Assembly: GCA_002390285.1 (NCBI GenBank)
Contig: DGPB01000002.1
Coordinates: forward strand, 1-64,000
Length of the DNA stretch: 64,000 nt
Direction: 5' to 3'
Origin: Cellvibrionales bacterium UBA4451
GTDB taxonomy: Bacteria; Pseudomonadota; Gammaproteobacteria; Pseudomonadales; Porticoccaceae
Shown: positions 1 to 7,552 of the stretch, in pieces
How the letters are laid out: each line of letters begins with the position of its first letter
Numbering within the stretch: the first letter of the stretch is position 1
The notes under the pieces: model-generated
Databases searched by the model: none
Told to the model about the DNA's origin: nothing
Seen by the model: the letters and a program-made list of their open reading frames with translations, nothing else
Program-made: the position numbers and the translations under genes

Positions 1-410
1 CTCTCTTTCAGTACGCGTTCTAATACTTCCAGCCGCTTGACCAAGTCTTCGATTTCCTGAACTCGGCACAGCCCCGTTATTGCATTGATCATTGACGTTG
101 CCTCCGAGGGTGAAATATCACCACTTCCCATAAGACTAATTATCTTTTCCGCCTTCTCCGTCAGAGACCCGCCATCCAATCCTTCGAGTTGAACGGGCAT
201 GTCTGTGGCCTTCAAGGGTGCTATCAAGCGGGAACCAATCATAGCCACAGCATTGGCATCACCTTTCTCGGATCTTTCTGCTACAGCCAACCAGAAGCCC
301 GCCTCGCCATCGCTGTATACGTTATCCAGCGCATCACGAAGAATTGACCGTTTGTTCCTTGCACCCTTGGGTCTACCGTCGGGATTTCCACTTTTGCCTT
401 TTTGATACAT
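1..410 (-). CDS. DUF5681-type phage/element protein, C-terminus cut by window
   Basis: An open frame of at least 136 codons starts at ATG 410-408 and runs off the left edge. The N-terminus reads MYQKGKSGNPDGRPKGARNK, the Gly/Lys/Arg-rich signature of DUF5681 proteins, which are common in prophages and often lie near terminase genes. The rest is helical and charged, ending in a predicted coiled coil (VQEIEDLVKRLEVLERVLKE). Role unknown; a DNA-packaging or small-terminase-like function is only a guess from family context. The start is chosen because the family motif begins right after it. Confidence 0.7.
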   Translation of the reverse strand, partial: MYQKGKSGNPDGRPKGARNKRSILRDALDNVYSDGEAGFWLAVAERSEKGDANAVAMIGSRLIAPLKATDMPVQLEGLDGGSLTEKAEKIISLMGSGDISPSEATSMINAITGLCRVQEIEDLVKRLEVLERVLKE

Positions 411-574
411 AGCTGTTTTATTCCTTGTTGTTTACAGTGAAATTAACTTTATGTTTGGTCCCGAAAAATTGGTTTTTGTTGCTTGGAGTTAACCCTTTTC
501 GTATAAGGATGCTGCTTCATGGTCAAAGACTTGACTGTGATATTCCCAATAGCATCTGCTTTAAGTATGCTCAT
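411..574. other. Intergenic gap inside the element
   Basis: This AT-rich gap separates the DUF5681 gene from the small ORF upstream of it. It presumably holds the promoter for the DUF5681 gene on the minus strand. I see no clear hairpin terminator or repeat. Confidence 0.4.
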
Positions 575-928
575 TTAGGTGCCTAGTTTTTTCAGTTGTA
601 CGGCGTAATCTTTGTAGAGAGGCGTAGGGTGTTCTTTATCGTTCACCAGCCAAGAGCCTATATAAAGGCGCAGTGCTTCAATTGAATACAGGCCATTTAA
701 AATGTCATTAAGATCGGTTTCATCAAATAAAGGTGAAGCTAATACCTCCTTAAATGTTACAGGGAGAGGAGCAATCGCTTTTGTTATCATATTTTCTACG
801 ATCTGCGGCCCCTGATTTTTCTCAATTGCATTGGTTTCAGCACTGACAAAACCGACAAAAGGTAGTTCTGTCGGTTTTGTCAGTTCCCTACTGTGGGTTT
901 TTCTGATTTTATTTAACCATCTGCCCAT
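575..928 (-). CDS. Short unknown protein coupled to DUF3987 gene
   Basis: An ORF of about 117 aa starting MGRWLNKIRKTHSRELTKP. The frame stays open further upstream, but ATG 928 fits best: it lies just 2 nt after the stop of the DUF3987 gene (TAA 933-931), so translational coupling is likely. A 'TKPTELPFVGFVS' stretch at about residues 18-30 resembles a short motif I recall from small ORFs following DUF3987 genes in other mobile elements. That is memory, not a search. No membrane segment or catalytic motif is visible. Function unknown. Confidence 0.6.
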   Translation of the reverse strand: MGRWLNKIRKTHSRELTKPTELPFVGFVSAETNAIEKNQGPQIVENMITKAIAPLPVTFKEVLASPLFDETDLNDILNGLYSIEALRLYIGSWLVNDKEHPTPLYKDYAVQLKKLGT

Positions 929-930
929 GA

Positions 931-2400
931 TTAGAAATCTCGCCAGACATAGCTGATTGAAGGACGCCCACCTGTACAATGATTTTCAATTTTGTCTAAA
1001 TATCGGTGCTCGGTTAACAAAACAAGAGCCTCATTGATGGCTGACTTATCGTTTAGGCCAGCCCAGCCCTTACGCTGAATATCTCTTTCTGTAAATTGCA
1101 CGGGAAGTTTTGAACGCCGTGCTTTCAGTAATTTAGCTGCGCGATATGCCTGATCCAAGGCTAGACTGTATAGCCGCTGGGCATGTGACTTAAGATAGTC
1201 TGCCCAGTCCAGAGCCATTGCTGTAGCAGTAGCTCCTACAGCAGTTGGTATTTCATCGCATAAAACCAATTCAAAAATAAGAGCTAGAGAGGCTATGGTT
1301 TGCGGCATCTTTATAAGATGGCTCTCCATCGCCTGATGCACATCACTGCTGCGAGCCTCATTTTGTATTTCGTTCATCCAGTCAATGAAGAATTGTTGTG
1401 CTTCAGGTGAAAAACGAAAAGGCTGAGGAGAAGGTTCCATGGTAAAAATTTTTCTAAAGATATGATCGTATGAAGATTTAGCCTGTTGATTTGGAGCGCG
1501 ATCTATCCATGTCCATTTTTTATTGTCATTCGGCCATACCGTTAGTTGAAGGCGTTGTAGTAGTCCATCATCATCGTGACCGCGAACGGCACCATTAATA
1601 ATGGGTAAGATTTTGGATGGCTGAATACCGCCAATTATTGAAAGTGTTGTTGATTTTATGTCTATGGTGCCACGACCAATTCTGTCTGTAGTAAACCTAC
1701 CGTCACCATCAAAACATTGTAAATAGAATGCTCGGTCGGCCTGTCCTTCCTCACCACGAAGTTTTGCAAGCCAACCTGAAAGCTCATCTCTTACCAACAG
1801 TAGCCCATTAGGGTTTTCATTTAGCAGTTCGCCCAGTTTTTCGACAGTTGCATCATTCACAATTATTCTGTGCCTTTTGGGCTTTTCTGGATCAGTCTGG
1901 CTTTGTAATATCGCGATCGCTTGATTTCGGTTACCCTGCTTAACTGCCGTTCTTGCTGTTTTCTTCAGTTCAGCCGTTTCAATCTCGTTTACCTCAAATT
2001 CGGCACAATACGCGTCTAAGCTGGCCTCATATTCATTCTTTAATTCATCTTGGATTTCATAAATAGGCGCTAGCGCAGCTTTCATGCTCGGTGATTTCAT
2101 CGCAGACGGCCTTCCAACAATTGCGCCCCATAAATTTGGTACAACCGCCCAGTCGTCTTTTTGTTTGGGCATTATGGTGGCCTTGGTGCCGAGCAAACTT
2201 GAGAGAGCACATAATGAGCAAACTGCAACAAAATCTGGTGGGGATTGTTGGCGTTCAGAGATATCGAGGATATAGTCGATAAGAGCTGTAGGGAGCATGT
2301 CTGGATCAAAGCTCGCCACTGCAGGTAAGGGATCAGTCAGTGGAATTGGTTTTTCATCCAATAATGGCTGTGGCAAATTTGCCAAAAGATTTTTTTGCAT
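931..2400 (-). CDS. DUF3987 (YfjI-like) replication-associated P-loop protein
   Basis: 489 aa, consistent with the DUF3987/YfjI family found in prophages, plasmids and integrative elements and thought to act in element replication as a primase/helicase-like protein. Visible features: a Walker-A-like 'GRPSAMKSP' near residue 96, a possible Walker-B/sensor part around 'LLLVRDELSGWL' (about 203), and 'STTLSIIGGIQPSKI' (about 251). The C-terminal region looks like a small winged-helix domain ('ERDIQRKGWAGLNDKSAINEAL'). AGGAG lies 9 nt before ATG 2400. The next gene starts 2 nt after its stop. Confidence 0.75.
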   Translation of the reverse strand: MQKNLLANLPQPLLDEKPIPLTDPLPAVASFDPDMLPTALIDYILDISERQQSPPDFVAVCSLCALSSLLGTKATIMPKQKDDWAVVPNLWGAIVGRPSAMKSPSMKAALAPIYEIQDELKNEYEASLDAYCAEFEVNEIETAELKKTARTAVKQGNRNQAIAILQSQTDPEKPKRHRIIVNDATVEKLGELLNENPNGLLLVRDELSGWLAKLRGEEGQADRAFYLQCFDGDGRFTTDRIGRGTIDIKSTTLSIIGGIQPSKILPIINGAVRGHDDDGLLQRLQLTVWPNDNKKWTWIDRAPNQQAKSSYDHIFRKIFTMEPSPQPFRFSPEAQQFFIDWMNEIQNEARSSDVHQAMESHLIKMPQTIASLALIFELVLCDEIPTAVGATATAMALDWADYLKSHAQRLYSLALDQAYRAAKLLKARRSKLPVQFTERDIQRKGWAGLNDKSAINEALVLLTEHRYLDKIENHCTGGRPSISYVWRDF

Positions 2401-2402
2401 GG

Positions 2403-2945
2403 TTAGCCACTCCTATGATTAGGGGAGTGAGTATCAGAAATATCGGTTAGTGGTTGTTCAGTCCCCAGACTATTCGGCCAAACATGGAGTCCAGCACGTA
2501 GTATTGATGTACCATTTTTCCTGTATTCCGTACCGAATATGCATATTGATTCAACCTCATAACTAATGAATTCTTCGGCTAATTCGAGTGCTATTTTTTC
2601 TGGGATTAGCCCGTTGGATGGGATCACAAAAACGTGACAACCTCGAATTATGCTCCAGTCGTAAATAGTGGGGCTACAATGGCACGGTAAAACTAGAGTG
2701 TTTGGGCGAGTATTAACTCTGGAAGGTGGCCAGCCGTAGACTACAAAAACCTGGTCTTTTAGTTTTGCTTTAAAGCTCTTTCCATACGGTGGAAGTGGTA
2801 AGTTCATTTTTTTAACCCCCTTAAGAGCCAATTCATCGACACGGTCACGCAAACGACTTGCTCGTCTCCGACGAGCACCAGTCTCTGAATTGGCTCTTTT
2901 TTCGGTTGAAAACCTTTGATAGCGATGCAGACCCAATGAGTTCAT
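2403..2945 (-). CDS. Element protein with LPPYGK motif, unknown function
   Basis: An ORF of 180 aa ending 2 nt before the DUF3987 start. The first 46 residues are rich in Arg/Lys (GARRRRASRLRDRV). Residue 47 begins 'MNLPLPPYGKSFKAKL', a motif that starts a group of short mobile-element proteins next to DUF3987 genes, so translation may really begin at that Met (about position 2807). 'QVFVVYGWPPS' and 'GCHVFVIPSNGL' look like alternating beta strands of a small alpha/beta fold. I do not recognise a catalytic motif and assign no function. Confidence 0.55.
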   Translation of the reverse strand: MNSLGLHRYQRFSTEKRANSETGARRRRASRLRDRVDELALKGVKKMNLPLPPYGKSFKAKLKDQVFVVYGWPPSRVNTRPNTLVLPCHCSPTIYDWSIIRGCHVFVIPSNGLIPEKIALELAEEFISYEVESICIFGTEYRKNGTSILRAGLHVWPNSLGTEQPLTDISDTHSPNHRSG

Positions 2946-2953
2946 GTCAGGGG

Positions 2954-3208
2954 CTACGCTTTATTAGCCAATAGCCACTCGTAGAATTTCGAGCGGACGA
3001 CAAGGACGGTTCGGCCACATTTGACGATGGCTGCCGCATCAGAAAGACCATTCTGATGCCGCTGACGGACAAGCCATTTCATTTTGGCGTCAGAGAATAG
3101 GTCGGGGCGCTCCCGAGCCAGATCCTCAGGCTTGATCAGATCGCTGTAACAAGGTTCGTCGACCTCATGAACAGGTGAGGATATGTTTGAGTTTGTTTTA
3201 TGTTGCAT
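2954..3208 (-). CDS. Small HTH-like DNA-binding protein of the element
   Basis: About 84 aa from ATG 3208. That start is preferred over the upstream Met (3232) because AAGAGG lies 5 nt before it. The C-terminal half ('MKWLVRQRHQNGLSDAAAI', then 'VVRSKFYEWLLANKA') has the look of an excisionase/AlpA-like winged helix-turn-helix that ends in a helix packing against the recognition helix. Such small proteins between integrase and replication genes often control excision or early transcription. The exact family cannot be fixed by eye. Confidence 0.55.
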   Translation of the reverse strand: MQHKTNSNISSPVHEVDEPCYSDLIKPEDLARERPDLFSDAKMKWLVRQRHQNGLSDAAAIVKCGRTVLVVRSKFYEWLLANKA

Positions 3209-3292
3209 AGTGCACCTCTTAAGTAGGTACACTGTATTAGAAAGTGTTTAGGTGAAAAGTCGCTTGATCTGAGAGTTTAGAAACTTTTAGTT

Positions 3293-3967
3293 TCACAGCT
3301 CGGGAGTAGAGGGAGGTTTGTCAGTGTTGCTAATTATTTTTCTTCCTTTAAGCATCAACCTAAATAATGTTTTAGCGGAGTGTTTCTCAATGTGGGCATC
3401 TATTTCTTCGTCACTAGGCATTGTCTGAAGTTTTAATTTACCGTTTTTAGTGGTTTCTAGTTGAGGATTAAAGGCTCTTATGAACTCATCTACTGCGGGC
3501 TTCATTAGTCTGCACACTTTAGATATTGAAGTTTTATCCAGATAAACTCCGTCATCTTGTATTTTGTAGATTACTAATTCACGGCTATTTTTGTCATCTT
3601 TTTTCCTATTACTTACGTAATATCGAACCATCAAGGCAATTTTATATCTCTGGAATAAACTTAGTTTTTCAGATCTATCGACGCTGTACTCTTGATAGCC
3701 TAGCGCTACAAGGTCCCCATTATTTATTGCGGTCATTAGGTAGTTGAAGAATAAGGGGTCTAGGCCACTGTTTTTAATATATTCTCCGATGTGCTCCATC
3801 ACTTTTTTGGCAAAGAAAGACTTTTTTTTATTTATGCCTTCAATCAAGCCTTTTTCGGTTTCACCTTTGCTTATGAGGCGTGTGCCGTTTTCGATTGATT
3901 TGATTTCCAAGCTCAATTCATTAGCCTGGTTACAAGCATAAGCTATAAGGTTTTTATCTTCGTACAT
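3293..3967 (-). CDS. Unknown 224-aa protein directly behind the integrase
   Basis: The ATG (3967) immediately follows the integrase stop codon (3970-3968), so the two genes are almost certainly co-translated. The protein is Lys/Ile/Asn-rich and predicted mostly helical, without signal peptide or membrane segment. The base composition is clearly more AT-rich than flanking chromosomal genes, indicating foreign origin. I recognise no family. Possible roles are a regulator of integration or excision, or cargo such as anti-phage defence; neither is shown by the sequence. Confidence 0.6.
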   Translation of the reverse strand: MYEDKNLIAYACNQANELSLEIKSIENGTRLISKGETEKGLIEGINKKKSFFAKKVMEHIGEYIKNSGLDPLFFNYLMTAINNGDLVALGYQEYSVDRSEKLSLFQRYKIALMVRYYVSNRKKDDKNSRELVIYKIQDDGVYLDKTSISKVCRLMKPAVDEFIRAFNPQLETTKNGKLKLQTMPSDEEIDAHIEKHSAKTLFRLMLKGRKIISNTDKPPSTPEL

Positions 3968-5026
3968 TTAGAGGATGCCTCCAAAAACTCGTTCGGTAAG
4001 CGCAGCTTTGTGCTGAGTCGATAGATGAGCATACCGTTTGGTTGTTTGAACGGACTTGTGGCCGAGCACCTCACCAGTCTCGTAAAGCGTAGCACCATTC
4101 ATAACCAAATAGCTGGCAGCAGAATGACGCAGGTCGTGGAACCTGAAGTTCTCAATCTCCGCTTGTTTTAGGGCTTTAGCCCAGGGTTTCTTGATGGTGT
4201 AAGGGTTGTGGGGAGTTTTTTTGCCGGGAAATACCAAGCCGAACCCGCGGTATGGCATCAGTGCTTCAATGGCGGGCGAGGGGAGAGTGAGTACGCGAGG
4301 GTTCCCATTTTTTGTCATATCTAGCATCGCCGTTCTTGCTTTCAAATCTATATCACCCCATCTAAGTTCTAGCAGTTCACCCCTTCTGGCGCCAGTGGTC
4401 AAGGCTAGAATAACGAGTAAATAGAGTTTGTCCCATTCTGAGGTCTTGCATGCCGCTAACAGGCGCTTGCGTTCGTCATCTCTCAGCCATCGCTCAATCC
4501 CCCGCGGTTCTTTTAAGTTTCCAACAGCTCTGACGGGATTTTTGTCAATATAGCCTTGGCGGAATGCGTATTGAAAGATGGCACTGAGTGTTGCTTTAAT
4601 CCGGTTTACAGAGGCGTTGCTGCGGGGTCTTCCTGTTGGCGTGAGCTTGGGCTTTCCTTTCTCATCGAGGCCGTCGCCACGAAGGGCTACTCCACCGCCA
4701 TATTGTTTAAGGCCATCGCGAATGAGTTGGCTGTCTATCTCGATTAGCCGACGTGTCCCTAGCAGCTCTTGCCAGTAGCGTACTTTATAGTCGAAGGAGC
4801 GGTCTTTACCGTTCCACTGTTCCATATATTCGTTGGAAAGCTCGGCAAATGTCATAACAGCGCCGCGAGAGCTGAAGGCCGACATCAGTTCAAGGTCGCC
4901 CTCGATACGTTTGGCCCAAGCAGAAGCGTGTGTCTTTAGTTTGAAGGTTTTAGATTTGAGAGTGCGACCCTCTTTTTTGATGGTCGCTTTGTATGTGCCG
5001 GCGGGTGTTTTGGTGATAGAAGCCAT
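3968..5026 (-). CDS. Tyrosine recombinase/integrase
   Basis: 352 aa phage-type site-specific recombinase, predicted to drive integration and excision at tRNA-Asn. The N-terminus (MASITKTPAGTYKATIKKEG) matches the Arm-DNA-binding fold. A SAM-like core-binding domain spans about residues 58-160, and the catalytic domain about 180-345. The catalytic set is visible: R214 (TGARRGE), H297 and R300 (FHDLRHSAAS), H323 (EVLGHKSVQTTKRY), Y332. GAGG precedes ATG 5026. The gene lies 125 bp from the tRNA 3' end and appears intact. Confidence 0.93.
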   Translation of the reverse strand: MASITKTPAGTYKATIKKEGRTLKSKTFKLKTHASAWAKRIEGDLELMSAFSSRGAVMTFAELSNEYMEQWNGKDRSFDYKVRYWQELLGTRRLIEIDSQLIRDGLKQYGGGVALRGDGLDEKGKPKLTPTGRPRSNASVNRIKATLSAIFQYAFRQGYIDKNPVRAVGNLKEPRGIERWLRDDERKRLLAACKTSEWDKLYLLVILALTTGARRGELLELRWGDIDLKARTAMLDMTKNGNPRVLTLPSPAIEALMPYRGFGLVFPGKKTPHNPYTIKKPWAKALKQAEIENFRFHDLRHSAASYLVMNGATLYETGEVLGHKSVQTTKRYAHLSTQHKAALTERVFGGIL

Positions 5027-5118
5027 GGTAAACCTCGCAAAAAATAAGCATAAAATTAGGACCGGGCTCTGAATGGGCTCCGATTCATGTTTTGCGTTTG
5101 CGTGTTTACTTGGAGATT

Positions 5119-5142
5119 GTTGAAAACTTCCATGTTTTCAAC
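5119..5142 (-). repeat. 9-bp hairpin between integrase and tRNA-Asn
   Basis: GTTGAAAAC (5119-5127) and GTTTTCAAC (5134-5142) form a perfect 9-bp stem with a 6-nt loop, just downstream of the tRNA-Asn 3' end. There is no real U-run, so it may be a weak tRNA terminator or a recombinase-related site. Confidence 0.45.
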
Positions 5143-5150
5143 GACTTATT

Positions 5151-5226
5151 TGGCTCCGCCTGCTGGGCTCGAACCAGCGACCCAATGATTAACAGTCATT
5201 TGCTCTACCAGCTGAGCTAAGGCGGA
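5151..5226 (-). tRNA. tRNA-Asn(GTT)
   Basis: 76 nt cloverleaf on the minus strand, with a 7-bp acceptor TCCGCCT/AGGCGGA, encoded CCA and anticodon loop CTGTTAA (anticodon GTT). The TΨC arm reads GGTTCGAGCC. It is intact and serves as the integration target of the element to its left, which means the element restored the 3' end of the gene. Confidence 0.96.
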
Positions 5227-5243
5227 TCGGTCAAGAGGCGCGT

Positions 5244-5272
5244 ATCTTATATATCGGTATGTGGGTAGTCAA
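5244..5272 (-). promoter_or_regulatory. Promoter of tRNA-Asn
   Basis: On the minus strand, TTGACT (5272-5267) and TAAGAT (5249-5244) are separated by 17 nt, upstream of tRNA-Asn. This is a good sigma-70 match. Confidence 0.65.
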
Positions 5273-5310
5273 CCCCTGATGAGCTTACGGTTTTGGATAG
5301 TTTTCTACAG

Positions 5311-5316
5311 TATAAT
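5311..5316 (+). promoter_or_regulatory. -10 element of uvrB promoter
   Basis: A perfect TATAAT lies 24 nt before the uvrB ATG, with no good -35 hexamer at the right spacing. Transcription from here would give a very short leader beginning within the ATGCGT...ACGCAT inverted repeat (5315-5334). No LexA box is evident around it. Confidence 0.5.
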
Positions 5317-5339
5317 GCGTGGTTTTTTACGCATTAAGC

Positions 5340-7370
5340 ATGGACCAAAATACTGTGTCAAAACCCTTTCGAGTGACAAGTCCTTACCAGCCGGCAGGCG
5401 ACCAGCCCGCAGCGATTGACAAGCTAGTTGATGGCCTTGAAATGGGATTGGCTGCCCAGACGCTGTTGGGTGTTACCGGGTCAGGAAAGACGTTTACTAT
5501 TGCCAATGTGATTGACAGAGTACAACGTCCTACTATTGTGCTGGCCCACAATAAAACGTTGGCAGCACAGCTCTACGGTGAGCTTCGTGATTTTTTCCCC
5601 GATAATGCGGTTGAGTATTTTGTTTCCTATTACGACTATTATCAGCCTGAGGCTTATGTGCCTTCCTCCGGTACTTTTATTGAAAAAGATGCGTCGATAA
5701 ATCAGCACATTGAGCAAATGCGCCTGTCGGCTACAAAAGCTTTGCTGGAGCGGAAAGATGTCATTGTGGTGGCTACGGTGTCATCTATCTATGGTTTGGG
5801 TGATCCAGACTCCTACTTGAAAATGCTATTACATCTGGTTCGTGGCGATAAAATTGATCAGCGAGCAGTCCTTCGTCGTTTAGCTGAGTTGCAATACACT
5901 CGAAACGATGCCGTGTTTCAACGTGCCACCTACCGGGTGCGGGGTGATGTGATTGATGTGTACCCGGCAGATTCAGACCGTGAAGCGGTTCGGATAGAGC
6001 TATTTGATGATGAGGTAGAAAAACTCTCGTTATTCGACCCGTTGACGGGTGAAGTGCTAAAGCGCGTGCCACGGATTACGGTCTATCCAAAATCTCACTA
6101 TGTGACGCCGCGACAGATGATTGTCAATGCTATTGAGCATATAAAAGATGAGCTTTCCGAGCGATTGGAGCAGTTGCGGTCAGTTCACAAGTTGGTTGAG
6201 GAACAACGGCTGAGAGAGCGCACACGCTACGACCTCGAAATGATGCAGGAGCTGGGCTACTGCAATGGTATCGAAAACTACTCTCGCTATCTTTCCGGAC
6301 GTGAACCGGGAGATCCTCCTCCCACGCTGTTTGATTACCTTCCTGATAATGCGCTATTGGTCATTGATGAATCCCATGTCACAGTGCCGCAATTGGGCGG
6401 AATGTACAAAGGCGACCGGTCCCGTAAAGAAACACTGGTGGAGTACGGGTTTCGTCTTCCTTCGGCATTGGACAACCGCCCATTGCGCTTCGATGAGTGG
6501 GAGCGTTTGGCACCTCAAATGATCTTTGTGTCGGCAACACCCAGCAAGTATGAAGCAGCTAATGAGGGACAGGTGGTTGAGCAAGTGGTTCGCCCCACAG
6601 GCCTGTTGGATCCCATAATCGTTGTTCGGCCCGCCTCTTCACAGGTAGACGATGTGTTGTCTGAAATTAACCAGTGTGTGGCTAAAGAACAGCGCATATT
6701 AATTACCGTTCTGACCAAGCGCATGGCAGAAGATTTTACGGACTATTTGAGTGAGCATGGTGTTCGTGTTCGTTACCTTCACTCAGATATTGATACTGTG
6801 GAGCGGGTAGAAATTATTCGGGATCTTCGGCTGGGTGAATTTGATGTATTGGTTGGTATCAACTTGTTGCGAGAAGGGTTAGATATGCCAGAAGTGGCAC
6901 TGGTTGCTATATTTGATGCCGACAAAGAAGGCTTTTTACGTTCAGCGCAATCACTGATTCAGACCATTGGCCGTGCAGCAAGAAATATAGAGGGCCGGGC
7001 CATCCTTTATGCTGACAAGATAACAGGCTCAATGGAGCGAGCTATAGGCGAAACAGAGCGTCGACGTGCAGCGCAGATCAAACATAACGAAAAGCACGGA
7101 ATTGTTCCTCAGGGTATTGTAAAAACAGTGGCGGATATTATGGAGGGGGCTAGGGCAATACCCGGTAAGGGCTCTCATAGAGTGGCTGCGCCGAAGGGTA
7201 AATATCAAGTAGATACCAATGCGCTGCACACTGAGTCTGATATCTGGAAACAAATTACTGTGCTTGAAGATAGGATGTTTGAGAGTGCGAAAAACCTGGA
7301 GTTTGAGGAGGCTGCGAACTTACGGGATGAAGTGACCCATTTGAAAAGGATGGTGGATGGAGTGATTTGA
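5340..7370 (+). CDS. uvrB: UvrABC system protein B
   Basis: Damage-recognition helicase subunit of nucleotide excision repair; it receives DNA from UvrA and recruits UvrC. It is 676 aa, close to E. coli UvrB (673). The frame is open to a GTG at 5319, but ATG 5340 fits family length and lies after the TATAAT. Motifs: Walker A GVTGSGKT, the UvrB beta-hairpin region YYDYYQPEAYVP, the DESH box (VIDESHVTVPQ), helicase motifs VSATPSKYE and QTIGRAARN, and a C-terminal UVR domain for UvrC contact (FESAKNLEFEEAANLRDEV). The gene stands alone next to the tRNA-Asn insertion and is intact. Confidence 0.97.
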   Translation: MDQNTVSKPFRVTSPYQPAGDQPAAIDKLVDGLEMGLAAQTLLGVTGSGKTFTIANVIDRVQRPTIVLAHNKTLAAQLYGELRDFFPDNAVEYFVSYYDYYQPEAYVPSSGTFIEKDASINQHIEQMRLSATKALLERKDVIVVATVSSIYGLGDPDSYLKMLLHLVRGDKIDQRAVLRRLAELQYTRNDAVFQRATYRVRGDVIDVYPADSDREAVRIELFDDEVEKLSLFDPLTGEVLKRVPRITVYPKSHYVTPRQMIVNAIEHIKDELSERLEQLRSVHKLVEEQRLRERTRYDLEMMQELGYCNGIENYSRYLSGREPGDPPPTLFDYLPDNALLVIDESHVTVPQLGGMYKGDRSRKETLVEYGFRLPSALDNRPLRFDEWERLAPQMIFVSATPSKYEAANEGQVVEQVVRPTGLLDPIIVVRPASSQVDDVLSEINQCVAKEQRILITVLTKRMAEDFTDYLSEHGVRVRYLHSDIDTVERVEIIRDLRLGEFDVLVGINLLREGLDMPEVALVAIFDADKEGFLRSAQSLIQTIGRAARNIEGRAILYADKITGSMERAIGETERRRAAQIKHNEKHGIVPQGIVKTVADIMEGARAIPGKGSHRVAAPKGKYQVDTNALHTESDIWKQITVLEDRMFESAKNLEFEEAANLRDEVTHLKRMVDGVI

Positions 7371-7432
7371 TTGGGTTGTGGGCGTATTCAAAATAGTTTT
7401 AGTGTGTTGAGGTAAAAAATCACAAGCCATCA

Positions 7433-7522
7433 GGCTCTGTATCAAGAGAGGGTGCTTTCTAAGATTTTGATTTTAAACTTAGTATCCTTTCTTTAGCGCC
7501 AATCCCCCTTTGATACAGTGCC
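7433..7522. repeat. Long-spaced inverted repeat upstream of nhaA
   Basis: GGCTCTGTATCAA (7433-7445) is repeated in inverse at TTGATACAGTGCC (7510-7522), with 12 of 13 bases matching and 64 nt between. It sits 31 bp before the nhaA ATG. It could be a pair of regulator half-sites or the stem of a long leader structure. Confidence 0.45.
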
Positions 7523-7552
7523 TTCTAGTTAAAAGGCCTGTAAGCTCTTAAG

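Larger units (their letters stand above)
1..5150 (-). mobile_element. Integrated element at tRNA-Asn (one end)
   Basis: A block of seven minus-strand genes abuts the 3' end of tRNA-Asn, and the integrase gene lies nearest the tRNA. This is the standard layout of elements that integrate into tRNA 3' ends. The contents (tyrosine recombinase, HTH-like protein, DUF3987 protein, DUF5681 protein) are typical of prophages, phage satellites or integrative elements, and unlike the housekeeping genes that follow. Several genes touch or overlap, suggesting one transcript. The far end and second attachment site lie beyond the left edge, so element size and class cannot be told. The attachment core is inferred to lie within the 3' part of the tRNA gene (from 5151). 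Confidence 0.8.

Noticed and set aside
4206..5072. Plus-strand ORFs over the integrase
   Set aside because: Antisense shadows of a clear integrase gene.
5319..5339. Upstream GTG extension of uvrB (MVFYALS...)
   Set aside because: It lies across the -10/+1 region of the likely promoter; ATG 5340 fits family length.
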